NCBI RefSeq assembly: GCF_017352375.1
Contig: NZ_JAFEVR010000014.1
Location: 124,001 to 188,000, forward strand
Length of the DNA: 64,000 nucleotides
Reading direction: 5' to 3'
Origin: Mycolicibacterium sp. S2-37
GTDB taxonomy: Bacteria > Actinomycetota > Actinomycetes > Mycobacteriales > Mycobacteriaceae
The position numbers and the translations under genes were made by a program. The notes below the pieces were generated by a model that saw only the letters and a list, made by a program, of their open reading frames with translations, searched no databases and was not told where the DNA came from. Within the stretch, counting starts at the first letter, position 1, and every line of letters starts with the position of its first letter. Shown piece by piece: positions 1 to 7,289 of this stretch.

Positions 1-127
1 CCAAGATGCGTGAGAGCACATCATCGGACACCTTGCTGTCCGGTATGAATCGCCGCATGTCGCGCCGTTCGGCGATCGCGCGGTAGACGGCGCGGCGTTC
101 GGCGTCGCTGAACGCGTGGTCGGTCAC
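1..127 (-). CDS. BluB-like 5,6-dimethylbenzimidazole synthase / nitroreductase-family protein (5' end only)
   Basis: Only the first 42 codons are in the window; the gene runs off the left edge. The peptide contains FSDAERRAVYRAIAERRDMR followed by RFIPD, which matches the N-terminus of BluB proteins, the flavin-destructase family that makes the lower ligand of vitamin B12. The GTG start at 127 has no Shine-Dalgarno sequence but has TAGGCT exactly 12 to 7 bases upstream, so a leaderless transcript is likely. It is divergent from the rhodanese gene. The BluB role is inferred from the N-terminus only; another nitroreductase-fold protein remains possible. Confidence 0.6.
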   Translation of the reverse strand, partial: MTDHAFSDAERRAVYRAIAERRDMRRFIPDSKVSDDVLSRIL

Positions 128-156
128 GTAGTCAGCCTAGGTGCGACCATCGAGGG

Positions 157-999
157 ATGACGCGAGCCGGCATCTTCATCACTGCAGCAGAGCTCAAGCG
201 GCTTCTGGACGGGGGCGGCCCGGTCGCCGTCCTCGACGTCCGGTGGCAGCTCAACGAGCCCGACGGTCACGACGCCTACCGGCGGGGCCATGTGCCCGGA
301 GCGGTGTATGTGTCGCTGGACGACGAGCTCACCGACCACTCCGTGACCGGGCGCGGACGCCACCCCTTGCCGACGGGTTCGTCGGTGCAGGCAGCGGCGC
401 GGCTCTGGGGTGTGCGCGACGGTGTCCCGACCGTCGTCTACGACGACTGGAACCGGGCCGGGTCCGCACGAGCGTGGTGGGTGCTCACCGCAGCCGGGAT
501 CTCCGACGTGCGCATCCTCGACGGCGGCCTGGCCGCGTGGACCGCGGCCGGTGGGCGACTCGAGGCGGGCGAGGTGACCCCGGAACCGGGCGACGTCGTG
601 GTGACCCATGAGGATCTGTACCACGGTGCCCTGCCCACGCTCACCGCCGAGGAGGTTGCCGGGTACGGCGGGCTGCTGCTCGATGCGCGGGCGCCGCGGC
701 GATTCAGCGGCGAGGACGAACCGGTCGACCCGGTGGCCGGTCACATCGCGGGTGCCCGCAATGCGCCCAGCACCGATGTGCTCACCGCCGACGGCACACT
801 GCGTCCCGCGGACGACCTCACCCGCTTCTTCGACGACCGCGGCGTGGCGGGCGATGTCGGTGTCTACTGCGGTTCAGGTGTCACGGCGTCGGTGGTGGTC
901 GCCGTGCTGCGCGACAAAGGTATCGACGCCGCCCTGTACCCCGGCTCCTGGTCGGAATGGTGCTCGGATCCGTCGCGGCCGGTGGCGACGGGTTCCTGA
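157..999 (+). CDS. Two-domain rhodanese-family sulfurtransferase
   Basis: The 280-residue protein has two rhodanese domains, the usual layout of thiosulfate or 3-mercaptopyruvate sulfurtransferases. The C-terminal domain holds the catalytic loop CGSGVTAS with the active cysteine at about residue 238. The N-terminal domain has an aspartate-containing YDDWNRAG loop in the equivalent place and is presumably structural. A GAGGG-like ribosome site precedes the ATG. The enzyme would move sulfane sulfur from thiosulfate or mercaptopyruvate to cyanide or a thiol acceptor in the cytoplasm. The exact donor cannot be decided from sequence. It stands alone and ends 15 bases before the convergent DUF1636 gene. 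Confidence 0.85.
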   Translation: MTRAGIFITAAELKRLLDGGGPVAVLDVRWQLNEPDGHDAYRRGHVPGAVYVSLDDELTDHSVTGRGRHPLPTGSSVQAAARLWGVRDGVPTVVYDDWNRAGSARAWWVLTAAGISDVRILDGGLAAWTAAGGRLEAGEVTPEPGDVVVTHEDLYHGALPTLTAEEVAGYGGLLLDARAPRRFSGEDEPVDPVAGHIAGARNAPSTDVLTADGTLRPADDLTRFFDDRGVAGDVGVYCGSGVTASVVVAVLRDKGIDAALYPGSWSEWCSDPSRPVATGS

Positions 1000-1013
1000 A
1001 TCAGGCTGAATGG

Positions 1014-1400
1014 TCAGTTGTTTCGGCTCGACCTGGCGAGGTTCAGGTCGGCCCGCAGACTGAGCGGAAGACTCTCGCGCGACCAGACGCCCGCCGCGAT
1101 CCAGCGACACGCGGCTTCGGCCTCGATCTCCGTGCGGACCGGGCCGATCCAATGCACAGCCGCGGTAGGGATGCGACTCACCGTGCAGGGTTGAACGAGT
1201 AACGTCACTCCCCGGTCGGAACCCGCGGTGCTGCAGGTCAATTCGCCGAGAAGGCATTGTGTGGCCACCAGCACGCCATGAGGGCAGTTCCGCACGACCT
1301 GGCGCAGCTTGGGCATGACCGGGGATGCCGGGTCCTCCGAACACGCCGTACACACGGCCACGGTGAACGGATGACTCGTGAAGCCGTGATCGGCCGCCAT
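1014..1400 (-). CDS. DUF1636 / thioredoxin-fold (2Fe-2S) ferredoxin-like metal-binding protein
   Basis: The 128-residue protein has cysteines at about 17, 20, 39, 49, 56 and 72, including VCTACS near the start and NCPHG in the middle. This fits small ferredoxin-like or metal-binding proteins of the DUF1636 type, which often accompany CobW-family genes. The ATG at 1400 follows a GAGG ribosome site. A perfect Zur-type palindrome lies about 50 bases upstream and is shared with the divergent SDR-CobW operon. A role in metal handling during zinc shortage is inferred from that context; whether it carries an Fe-S cluster or zinc is unknown. Confidence 0.65.
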   Translation of the reverse strand: MAADHGFTSHPFTVAVCTACSEDPASPVMPKLRQVVRNCPHGVLVATQCLLGELTCSTAGSDRGVTLLVQPCTVSRIPTAAVHWIGPVRTEIEAEAACRWIAAGVWSRESLPLSLRADLNLARSSRNN

Positions 1401-1450
1401 TGTCGACCTCCTGACGCGATTGTCTTCGGCGCGACCGCCACGCTACAGTT

Positions 1451-1469
1451 GTTGAAAATGATTTTCAAC
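1451..1469. promoter_or_regulatory. Zur (FurB) operator, divergent
   Basis: GTTGAAAATGATTTTCAAC is a perfect 19-bp inverted repeat about one central base. It matches the TGAAAATGATTTTCA core of actinobacterial Zur boxes. It lies between the divergent DUF1636 gene (start 1400) and SDR-CobW-WD40 operon (start 1530), so one site can repress both. The match is seen directly; zinc-dependent repression is inferred from the motif and from the COG0523 and znuACB genes nearby. Confidence 0.85.
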
Positions 1470-1529
1470 TAACCCCCAGCCCGATGCACGCATCCGGCGC
1501 TGTCGGGAATCCGAACAAAGGAGCAGTCC

Positions 1530-2390
1530 ATGGGCCGACTCACCGGCAAGGTCGCGTTCGTCACCGGAGCCGCCAGAGGGCAGGGGCGAAGCCACGCAGT
1601 GCATCTGGCCGACGAGGGCGCCGACCTGATCATCGTCGACATCACCTCAGACATCGACACCAACCACTATCCGTTGGCCACCGCAGCCGATCTCGACGAC
1701 ACGGTGAAGTTGGTGGAGAAGGCGGGACGACGTGCCGTCGCCACACGGGTCGACGTCCGGGACCGGGTCGGACTGGAGAAGTCGCTCGCCGATGCTGTCG
1801 CGGAGTTGGGCGGTCTCGACATCGTCGTGGCCAACGCCGGCATCTGCCCGCTGGGTATCGATGTCCCTATGCAGGGCTTCGTCGATGCCTTCGACGTCGA
1901 CTTCGTCGGCGTGGTCAACACCGTCCACGTCAGCCTGCCCCATCTCTCGAGTGGTGGCTCGGTGATCGTCACCGGTTCCGTGGCGGGTCTGGTACCGCAG
2001 GCAGGTGGCGTCAACGGTCAAGGGGGTCTGCAGGGACCCGGCGGCGACGGCTACGGCCTGGCCAAGAAGATGATCCGCGAGTACACCAGGGCGCTGGCGC
2101 TGACGCTGGGCCCAGAACGCATACGCGTCAACGCGATTCATCCGACGAACGTCGACACCGATATGCTGCAGAACCCCTCGATGTACCGGACTTTCAGGCC
2201 TGATCTGGCCGAACCGACACGCGAGGACGCCGAAGTCACCTTCCCGTTCATGCAAGCCATGCCGATTCCCTATATCGAGCCGTCGGACGTCTCCCATGCG
2301 GTGGTGTATCTCGCCTCGGACGAGTCCCGATACGTCACCGGCCAACAACTCTTCGTCGACGCCGGAGCCTCGCTCAAGCTCGGAATCTGA
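1530..2390 (+). CDS. Mycofactocin-coupled SDR family oxidoreductase
   Basis: The 286-residue short-chain dehydrogenase has GAARGQGRSHAVHLA as its cofactor loop and an ADLIIVDI segment with the following insertion, both typical of the mycofactocin-dependent SDRs that keep a bound NAD. The catalytic region has VTGSVAG and a YGLAKK Tyr-x3-Lys. An AAAGGAG ribosome site precedes the ATG. It is first in an operon with a small orphan, the CobW GTPase and the WD40 protein, behind the Zur box at 1451-1469. SDRs need no zinc, so it may be a zinc-free substitute for a zinc alcohol dehydrogenase; that is inference. The substrate is unknown. Confidence 0.8.
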   Translation: MGRLTGKVAFVTGAARGQGRSHAVHLADEGADLIIVDITSDIDTNHYPLATAADLDDTVKLVEKAGRRAVATRVDVRDRVGLEKSLADAVAELGGLDIVVANAGICPLGIDVPMQGFVDAFDVDFVGVVNTVHVSLPHLSSGGSVIVTGSVAGLVPQAGGVNGQGGLQGPGGDGYGLAKKMIREYTRALALTLGPERIRVNAIHPTNVDTDMLQNPSMYRTFRPDLAEPTREDAEVTFPFMQAMPIPYIEPSDVSHAVVYLASDESRYVTGQQLFVDAGASLKLGI

Positions 2391-2392
2391 CC

Positions 2393-2698
2393 GTGGTCGG
2401 ACTCGTGAGCCCCGGAGGTGGACGACCCGCCCACGACCGGGCGCCGGCCGCCCACGTCCTCCTGCTGAAGGACGTGGTCCGGTCCACACTGGCCCTCGAG
2501 GCCGAGGAGGCCGTCCTCATCCAGCAACTCGCCTGTGCCGAGCCGGACTGTCCGCCGGTCGAGACGGTGATCGCGGTGCTCGGAACGCCCAGGCGTACCT
2601 GGAAATTCGCCATGACAACGGTAACTGTCAACCCCGCCCTACTGCGGGAAACACTCGTCAACCACCCGAGAGGACGCGACCATGACGACCACCACTGA
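2393..2698 (+). CDS. Small orphan protein of the Zur-controlled CobW operon
   Basis: This 101-codon frame starts with GTG two bases after the SDR stop and overlaps the start of cobW by 17 bases, which suggests translational coupling. The centre contains LLLKDVVRSTLALEAEEAVL and then QLACAEPDCPPVETVIAVLG, a regular hydrophobic pattern with two cysteines. I do not recognise the family. The last third, rich in Arg and His, may not be conserved. Position and frame length support a real gene. A function in metal or thiol chemistry is suggested only by the neighbours. Confidence 0.6.
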   Translation: MVGLVSPGGGRPAHDRAPAAHVLLLKDVVRSTLALEAEEAVLIQQLACAEPDCPPVETVIAVLGTPRRTWKFAMTTVTVNPALLRETLVNHPRGRDHDDHH

Positions 2699-3677
2699 CG
2701 ACCGGGTGCCGGTCACCGTGATCACCGGATTCCTCGGATCCGGCAAGACAACGCTGGTCAACCGGATCCTCACCGAGAACCATGGCCGCCGAATCGCGGT
2801 GATCGAGAACGAATTCGGTGAGGTCGGCATCGACGACGCGCTGGTGCTCGACGCGGAAGAGGAGATCTTCGAGATGAACAACGGCTGCATCTGCTGCACC
2901 GTGCGGGGTGACCTGATCCGCATCCTGGGCGCGCTGATGCGCCGCCGTGACCGCTTCGACCAGATACTGATCGAGACGACGGGTCTCGCCGACCCGGCGC
3001 CCGTCGCGCAGACGTTCTTCGTCGACGACGAGATTCGTGACCGATTGCGGCTCGACGCCATCGTGACCGTGGTCGACGCCGCCCATGTCCTCGATCACCT
3101 CGACGAGGTCAAACCCGACGGCGTCGAGAACGAGGCCGTCGAACAGGTCGCCTTCGCCGACCGGATGCTGCTGAACAAGATCGATCTGGTCGACGACGAG
3201 CGGCTCGCCACCGTCGAACGACGGCTCCGCGGTATCAATCGCGGCGCAGAGATCGTCCGCACACAGAGCGCCAAGGTCGACCTCGACCGGGTGCTCGACA
3301 TCGGCGCATTCGATCTGCAACGGGTGCTGACGGACGATCCGGCCTTCCTGGAGCAGGACGACCACCTGCATGACCAGACCGTCACCTCGGTGGGCTTCCA
3401 GTTCGACGGGGACGTCGACGTGGAGAAGCTGAATGAATGGCTGGGTGAGCTGCTCTCCAGTAAGGGAGTCGACATCTTCCGCAGTAAGGGCATCCTCGCG
3501 CTCTCCGGAGAGCAGCGGCAGTACGTCTTCCAGGGGGTGCACATGCTCTTCGACGGCACCGAAGGACGGCCCTGGAGGGAAGCCGAAGCGCGGACCAATC
3601 GGTTGGTGTTCATCGGCCGCAACCTCGATCGCGGCGAGCTCGAGACCGCTTTCCGCGCGTGCCTGGTCGGCGCATGA
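2682..3677 (+). CDS. CobW / COG0523 (ZNG1/ZigA-type) zinc metallochaperone GTPase
   Basis: The 331-residue G3E-family GTPase has Walker A GFLGSGKT at residues 16-23, the metal-binding CICC motif at 69-72 (the CxCC signature of COG0523 proteins), ETTGLADP as switch region, and NKID for guanine recognition near 163. A CobW C-terminal domain follows. Family members insert or deliver zinc, some to client metalloproteins during zinc starvation. The Zur box upstream and nearby znuACB favour the zinc subfamily over a cobalamin-biosynthesis role. ATG 2682 is preceded by GAGAGGA. It overlaps the WD40 gene by ATGA. Confidence 0.9.
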   Translation: MTTTTDDRVPVTVITGFLGSGKTTLVNRILTENHGRRIAVIENEFGEVGIDDALVLDAEEEIFEMNNGCICCTVRGDLIRILGALMRRRDRFDQILIETTGLADPAPVAQTFFVDDEIRDRLRLDAIVTVVDAAHVLDHLDEVKPDGVENEAVEQVAFADRMLLNKIDLVDDERLATVERRLRGINRGAEIVRTQSAKVDLDRVLDIGAFDLQRVLTDDPAFLEQDDHLHDQTVTSVGFQFDGDVDVEKLNEWLGELLSSKGVDIFRSKGILALSGEQRQYVFQGVHMLFDGTEGRPWREAEARTNRLVFIGRNLDRGELETAFRACLVGA

Positions 3678-4684
3678 CCACTTCTGTTTCGGCCCCGGAC
3701 ATCTGGCGCGCCGAGATCGACGATGCCGTGGTCGACCTAGCCGCCTCGCCGGACGGCCGAGTGGCAGTGGCCGGCGGGGAGGGCTCGCTCAGCATTCTGT
3801 CCGTGGACGGTGCGGTCGAGCGTCGTGTACAGCTGTCCATGGGCTGCCTGAAGGTGGCGTGGTCACCCGCCGGTGACCGGGTGGCGGTGGGATCGATCGA
3901 CGGTGTCACGGTGGTGGATGCCGGTGGCAGTGAGGTCGCGCGGCACCGGGGCGGCTGGTGTTCGTCCCTGGCGTGGAGTTTCGACGGCGCTCGGTTGGCC
4001 GCCGGTGTCGGCCGCACGACTGTGGTGCTCGATCGCGACGGGTCGGAGTTGTTCCGGCGTGACCGCGACAGCACGGTGACTGCTGTCGCTTGGCTGAAAA
4101 GCCGTGTCGCGGCCGCAGCGTACGGCGGGGTGCACATCTACCACGTCGCCCGCAGCGCCGCGCCGCAAGTTCTGCCGTTCACCGGGTCGCTACTGGCCCT
4201 GTCGATCAGTCCCGACCGGCGCTGGGCGGCGAGCGGCAATCAGGATGCGACCCTGCACGTGTGGCGGGTGGGTAAGCGTGGCGAAGAGCTGTCGATGTCG
4301 GGCTATCCCACCAAGATCACCGCGTTGGCCTTCTCGCCGGACTCGGCACTGCTGGCATCCGGCGGTGGGCCCGACGTCACCGTCTGGGACTTCGGCGGAG
4401 CCGGTCCGCGAGGAAGCACGCCACGGATCCTGACCGCACACGAGCAGGCCGTGACCGCCGTCAGCTGGTCTCCCGACGGCTCCCTGCTCGCAGGGGCAGC
4501 AGCCGACGGTCGAGTCGCGGTCTGGGAGCCGATGCGCGGTGCGCGGGGCCGACCGCTCGCGGCGGTCGACGAAGTTCACCGTCCCGCACCCGCCGCTTCG
4601 GTGTGCTGGGCAGCCCAGAGTGGCCGGCTTCTGGCTGGTTGGTCGGACGGAACGATAGCGGCTCGGTCGGTCAACGTTAGGTGA
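3674..4684 (+). CDS. WD40-repeat protein
   Basis: The 336-residue protein consists of tandem WD40-like blades; the clearest contain SPDRRWAASGNQDATLHVWR, AFSPDSALLASGG with VTVWD, and SWSPDGSLLAGAAADGRVAVW. There are about seven units, enough for one closed propeller, with no signal peptide or membrane segment. The ATG overlaps the cobW stop as ATGA, so the two are translationally coupled. Such propellers are protein-interaction platforms. A partner or client-recognition role for the CobW GTPase is inferred from coupling only. Its end overlaps the convergent whiB gene by 8 bases. Confidence 0.8.
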   Translation: MTTSVSAPDIWRAEIDDAVVDLAASPDGRVAVAGGEGSLSILSVDGAVERRVQLSMGCLKVAWSPAGDRVAVGSIDGVTVVDAGGSEVARHRGGWCSSLAWSFDGARLAAGVGRTTVVLDRDGSELFRRDRDSTVTAVAWLKSRVAAAAYGGVHIYHVARSAAPQVLPFTGSLLALSISPDRRWAASGNQDATLHVWRVGKRGEELSMSGYPTKITALAFSPDSALLASGGGPDVTVWDFGGAGPRGSTPRILTAHEQAVTAVSWSPDGSLLAGAAADGRVAVWEPMRGARGRPLAAVDEVHRPAPAASVCWAAQSGRLLAGWSDGTIAARSVNVR

Positions 4685-4946
4685 ATCCGGTGGGCGGGGT
4701 AGTGCCCAGCGCGCTGCGTTCCCGCGGGGTCATGGACCCCCACACGCCGTACTGCTGGCCCGATGTGAGTGCAAAGGCGAGACAGTCGCGGAGTACCGGA
4801 CAAAGATTGCAGATCTGCTTCGCGTGCTGCTCGCGCGCGATGCGTCGCGCGCCCCTGTCGCCATCGGAGTCGAAGAAGACGTCGGTGGGAAGGCCGAGGC
4901 ACCGGGCACGTGACTGCCATCCGAAGTCGTGGCCGGATCGCATCAC
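4677..4946 (-). CDS. WhiB-family iron-sulfur transcription factor
   Basis: The 89-residue protein has the four Wbl cysteines at 16, 46, 49 and 55 (ICNLCPVLRDC) and the C-terminal turn GVWGSMTPRER, so it should bind a 4Fe-4S cluster and contact the sigma factor region 4. GTG 4946 and ATG 4943 are adjacent; either could start it, and GGAGGAG lies about 14 bases before the ATG. A Zur-type dyad lies about 40 bases upstream, with CAATAG as a possible -10 next to it. This suggests induction in zinc starvation. The WhiB subclass cannot be fixed from sequence alone. Confidence 0.88.
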   Translation of the reverse strand: MMRSGHDFGWQSRARCLGLPTDVFFDSDGDRGARRIAREQHAKQICNLCPVLRDCLAFALTSGQQYGVWGSMTPRERSALGTTPPTGFT

Positions 4947-4984
4947 GGTGACACCTGCTCCTCCATCACGACGAACCCGCCTCT

Positions 4985-5003
4985 ATTGAAAATGATTGTC
5001 ATC
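4985..5003. promoter_or_regulatory. Zur operator upstream of the whiB gene
   Basis: ATTGAAAATGATTGTCATC matches the perfect box at 1451-1469 at 16 of 19 positions and keeps TGAAAATGATT-GTCA. It lies about 40 bases before the whiB start on the minus strand. It could in principle also act on the plus-strand ANTAR gene at 5119. Confidence 0.75.
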
Positions 5004-5067
5004 TAGATGCGACACTACAGTGCGCCGGGTGCACGTCGGAAGTCGGCCTGCGCCCGGTTGTACGCAC

Positions 5068-5088
5068 TAATGAAAATCTTTATCATTA
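5068..5088. promoter_or_regulatory. Zur-like dyad upstream of the ANTAR gene
   Basis: The site has arms TAATGA and TCATTA around GAAAATCTTTA. The half-site TGAAAATC fits Zur boxes, but the right half is imperfect. It lies 30 bases before the proposed ATG of the ANTAR gene. A Fur-family operator is likely; assignment to Zur rather than another metalloregulator is inferred from its neighbours. Confidence 0.5.
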
Positions 5089-5118
5089 GGTTGAGGTTGC
5101 CCTGTCGGCGGCCTGACG

Positions 5119-5451
5119 ATGCTCGGCGTCGGGCGGATCGCGTGGACCGCAAGGCCGAGCGGGACAGGAGTGCGGGTCGTGGCACCTCCCCGGGATTCGG
5201 GTGACCGTTCGTCTCGTCGCGACATCGATCTGGCAATCGGCGCGCTCATCGGAATTCGACGGTGCTCTGAGCGCGAGGCGTTCGACGCCATCGTCGACGC
5301 TGTGCACGCAACCGGGATCGGCCTGGGTGAAGTGTCACACGCACTCGTCGCCCTCGTCAGCGGGGCGACTGAAGCGACGGATTCTCCGGCGATCAGGCAC
5401 TGGTGCGCCGTGGTGTCACCGCTGACGTGCCGCGGCGTCGGTGGCCCTTAG
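5119..5451 (+). CDS. Small ANTAR-domain protein, putative RNA-binding antiterminator
   Basis: The last 65 residues read as an ANTAR domain: DIDLAIGALIGIRRCSEREA, then FDAIVDAVHATGIGLGEVSH. This is the usual helical pattern with the AIG start and the alanine-rich second helix. No receiver, GAF or PAS domain is present. The start is uncertain: ATG 5119 lies 30 bases after a Zur-like dyad, while GTG 5170 would give a shorter protein closer to the domain edge. ANTAR domains bind paired hairpins in leader RNAs to prevent termination. The RNA target is unknown. It lies directly before znuA. Confidence 0.6.
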   Translation: MLGVGRIAWTARPSGTGVRVVAPPRDSGDRSSRRDIDLAIGALIGIRRCSEREAFDAIVDAVHATGIGLGEVSHALVALVSGATEATDSPAIRHWCAVVSPLTCRGVGGP

Positions 5452-5452
5452 A

Positions 5453-5471
5453 CATGCAAACGGTTATCGTT
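5453..5471 (+). promoter_or_regulatory. Candidate Zur site and leaderless promoter of znuACB
   Basis: CATGCAAACGGTTATCGTT agrees with the perfect Zur box at only 10 of 19 positions but keeps the TGNAAA and TTNTC half-sites. TATCGT at 5465-5470 lies exactly 12 to 7 bases before the znuA GTG, as expected of a leaderless mycobacterial promoter, so a repressor here would cover the -10. Confidence 0.45.
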
Positions 5472-5476
5472 ACCGG

Positions 5477-6529
5477 GTGACAACGATATCCGCGAAGAGC
5501 CGTCGAGTGTCCTACCGGCTGATGGGTGCCGGCGCGGCACTGTTCCTGCCCTTCGCGGCGGTGGCCTGCTCTGGCGATCAAGGCAATCAAGAGACCACGC
5601 CGGCGACCTCCGGCGCCCAGGCGGCGGGCGACTGCCCGACCGAACCGGTGAACGTCGTGGTCAGCGTCGACCAGTGGGGCGACATCGTCTCGGACCTGGG
5701 CGGCAGCTGCGCCAAGGTGACGACGGTGCTCGCGAGTTCCGCGGTCGATCCGCACGACTTCGAGCCCGCGCCGAAGGACGCAGCGGTCTTCGAGGGCGCG
5801 AAGCTGGTCGTCGTCAACGGCGGCCATTACGACGAGTGGGCGGCCAAACTCGCTGCGAGTTCGGCGCCCGACGCCCCGGTGATCAATGCGATCGAGTCCA
5901 GCGGGGTCGAGGAGCATTCTCACGAGGGCGGCGACCACGCGCACGAAGGCGAAGGTCACGCCCACGAGGATGAAGCGGGTCACGATCACGCCGGCGAGCC
6001 AAACCCACACGTCTGGTACAACCCCACGGCGGTGAAGGCAGTTGCCCACGCCGTGACCGCCGAGTTGAGCAAGCTCGCCCCTGGTGCCCAGGGTTACTTC
6101 GAGGAGCGCGCCTCGGCGTTCTCGGAATCGCTGAAGCCCTATGACGACGCGATCGCCAACATCAAGTCCAACGCCTCCGGCAAGAGCTATGCGGCCACAG
6201 AGAGTGTGTTCGACGACATGGCCGCCGCTGTGGGCCTGCAGAACCGCACGCCCGAGGGCTACCAGGTCGCCTCGACCAACGAGGCGGAGCCGTCGCCCGC
6301 CGATCTCGACGCGTTCCTGCGGCTGTTGGGCGACAAGGGTGTCGACGTTCTGATCTACAACGTCCAGACTGAAGGATCAGTGCCACAGCAGATTCGGTCA
6401 GCGGCGGAACAAGCAGGTGTGCCTGTCGTCGACGTGACCGAGACCGTGCCGCCGGGCACCACGTCGTTCGAGACATGGCAGGTCGATCAGCTCAATGCGC
6501 TGGCGAAGGCGCTGGGTGTCAACACCTGA
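5477..6529 (+). CDS. znuA: ZnuA-like zinc ABC transporter substrate-binding lipoprotein
   Basis: The 350-residue cluster A-I solute-binding protein has an N-terminal signal with lipobox AVAC, so it is membrane-anchored outside the cytoplasm. Metal ligands are visible in PHDFEP and NPHVWYNP. A histidine- and acid-rich loop at about residues 144-178 (HSHEGGDHAHEGEGHAHE and HDH) is the hallmark of ZnuA-type zinc receptors. GTG 5477 was chosen because it puts the signal peptide at the start and has TATCGT 12 to 7 bases upstream; an in-frame GTG at 5441 would add 12 residues. It is first in znuACB. Confidence 0.9.
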   Translation: MTTISAKSRRVSYRLMGAGAALFLPFAAVACSGDQGNQETTPATSGAQAAGDCPTEPVNVVVSVDQWGDIVSDLGGSCAKVTTVLASSAVDPHDFEPAPKDAAVFEGAKLVVVNGGHYDEWAAKLAASSAPDAPVINAIESSGVEEHSHEGGDHAHEGEGHAHEDEAGHDHAGEPNPHVWYNPTAVKAVAHAVTAELSKLAPGAQGYFEERASAFSESLKPYDDAIANIKSNASGKSYAATESVFDDMAAAVGLQNRTPEGYQVASTNEAEPSPADLDAFLRLLGDKGVDVLIYNVQTEGSVPQQIRSAAEQAGVPVVDVTETVPPGTTSFETWQVDQLNALAKALGVNT

Positions 6530-7289
6530 ACCGGCGCTGTCGTTCCATGACGCCAGCGTCGCACGAGGTGGTCGCACCGTCTGGTCGCAGGCTTCCTTCG
6601 ACGTCCCCGCCGGTGGGGTGGTCGCCGTCATCGGGGCCAACGGCGCGGGCAAGACGACGCTGCTGCAGGTGGTTCTCGGCCTGATCCCGTGTGCCACCGG
6701 CCGGGTCGAGGTCTTTGGCCGTGAAGCTGGAGCCCGAAATGACCAGATCGGCTACGTTCCCCAGAACTATGCGGCGCTGTCGGGCGAGGCGATCCGTGCC
6801 CGCGACGCGGTGACTCTGGGTTTGACGGGCCACAGGTGGGGCCTGGGCTCTGCGACTCGTACGCAGGTCCGTCAGGTCGACGAGGCGCTGGCGGCAGTGG
6901 CCGCGGCCGAATTCGCCGACAAGCGGTTGTCCCAGCTGTCGGGCGGACAGCGACAGCGGGTTGCCCTCGCCGGCGCGCTGGTGAGTAGGCCCAAACTCTT
7001 GATCCTCGACGAGCCGTTGGCCTCTCTCGACCTGCGCAGTCAGCACGAACTGGTGTCGCTGATCAAGAGCATCAATGTGGACTTCGATGTCACGGTCCTG
7101 CTGGTCGCCCATGATCTCAATCCCCTGCTGGACGTTCTCACCGGTGCGGTGTATCTGCTCGATGGGCATCCGCACTACGACACTGTCGACGGCGTTGTCG
7201 ACGACCAGCTGCTCACGCACCTCTACGGCACGCCCGTCCAGGTGGTCCACACCGCGCAGGGGGACATGTACGTGCGGAGGCCGAGTTGA
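6516..7289 (+). CDS. znuC: ZnuC-like zinc ABC transporter ATP-binding protein
   Basis: The 257-residue ATPase has Walker A GANGAGKTT, signature LSGGQRQRVALAGAL, Walker B LLILDEPLASLD and the switch histidine in LLVAHDLNP. It powers import of zinc bound by the adjacent lipoprotein. The GTG start at 6516 overlaps the end of znuA by 14 bases, which points to translational coupling. Its stop overlaps the TTG start of the permease. The metal is assigned from znuA and from the Zur-like sites nearby; a manganese system is less likely given the His-rich receptor. Confidence 0.9.
   Translation: MSTPEPALSFHDASVARGGRTVWSQASFDVPAGGVVAVIGANGAGKTTLLQVVLGLIPCATGRVEVFGREAGARNDQIGYVPQNYAALSGEAIRARDAVTLGLTGHRWGLGSATRTQVRQVDEALAAVAAAEFADKRLSQLSGGQRQRVALAGALVSRPKLLILDEPLASLDLRSQHELVSLIKSINVDFDVTVLLVAHDLNPLLDVLTGAVYLLDGHPHYDTVDGVVDDQLLTHLYGTPVQVVHTAQGDMYVRRPS

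Noticed and set aside
5082..5107. TTAGGTTGAGGTTGCCCTG as a possible IdeR box near the ANTAR gene
   Set aside because: Only about 11 of 19 positions fit the IdeR consensus and the right half is poor; the overlapping Zur-like dyad is a better explanation.
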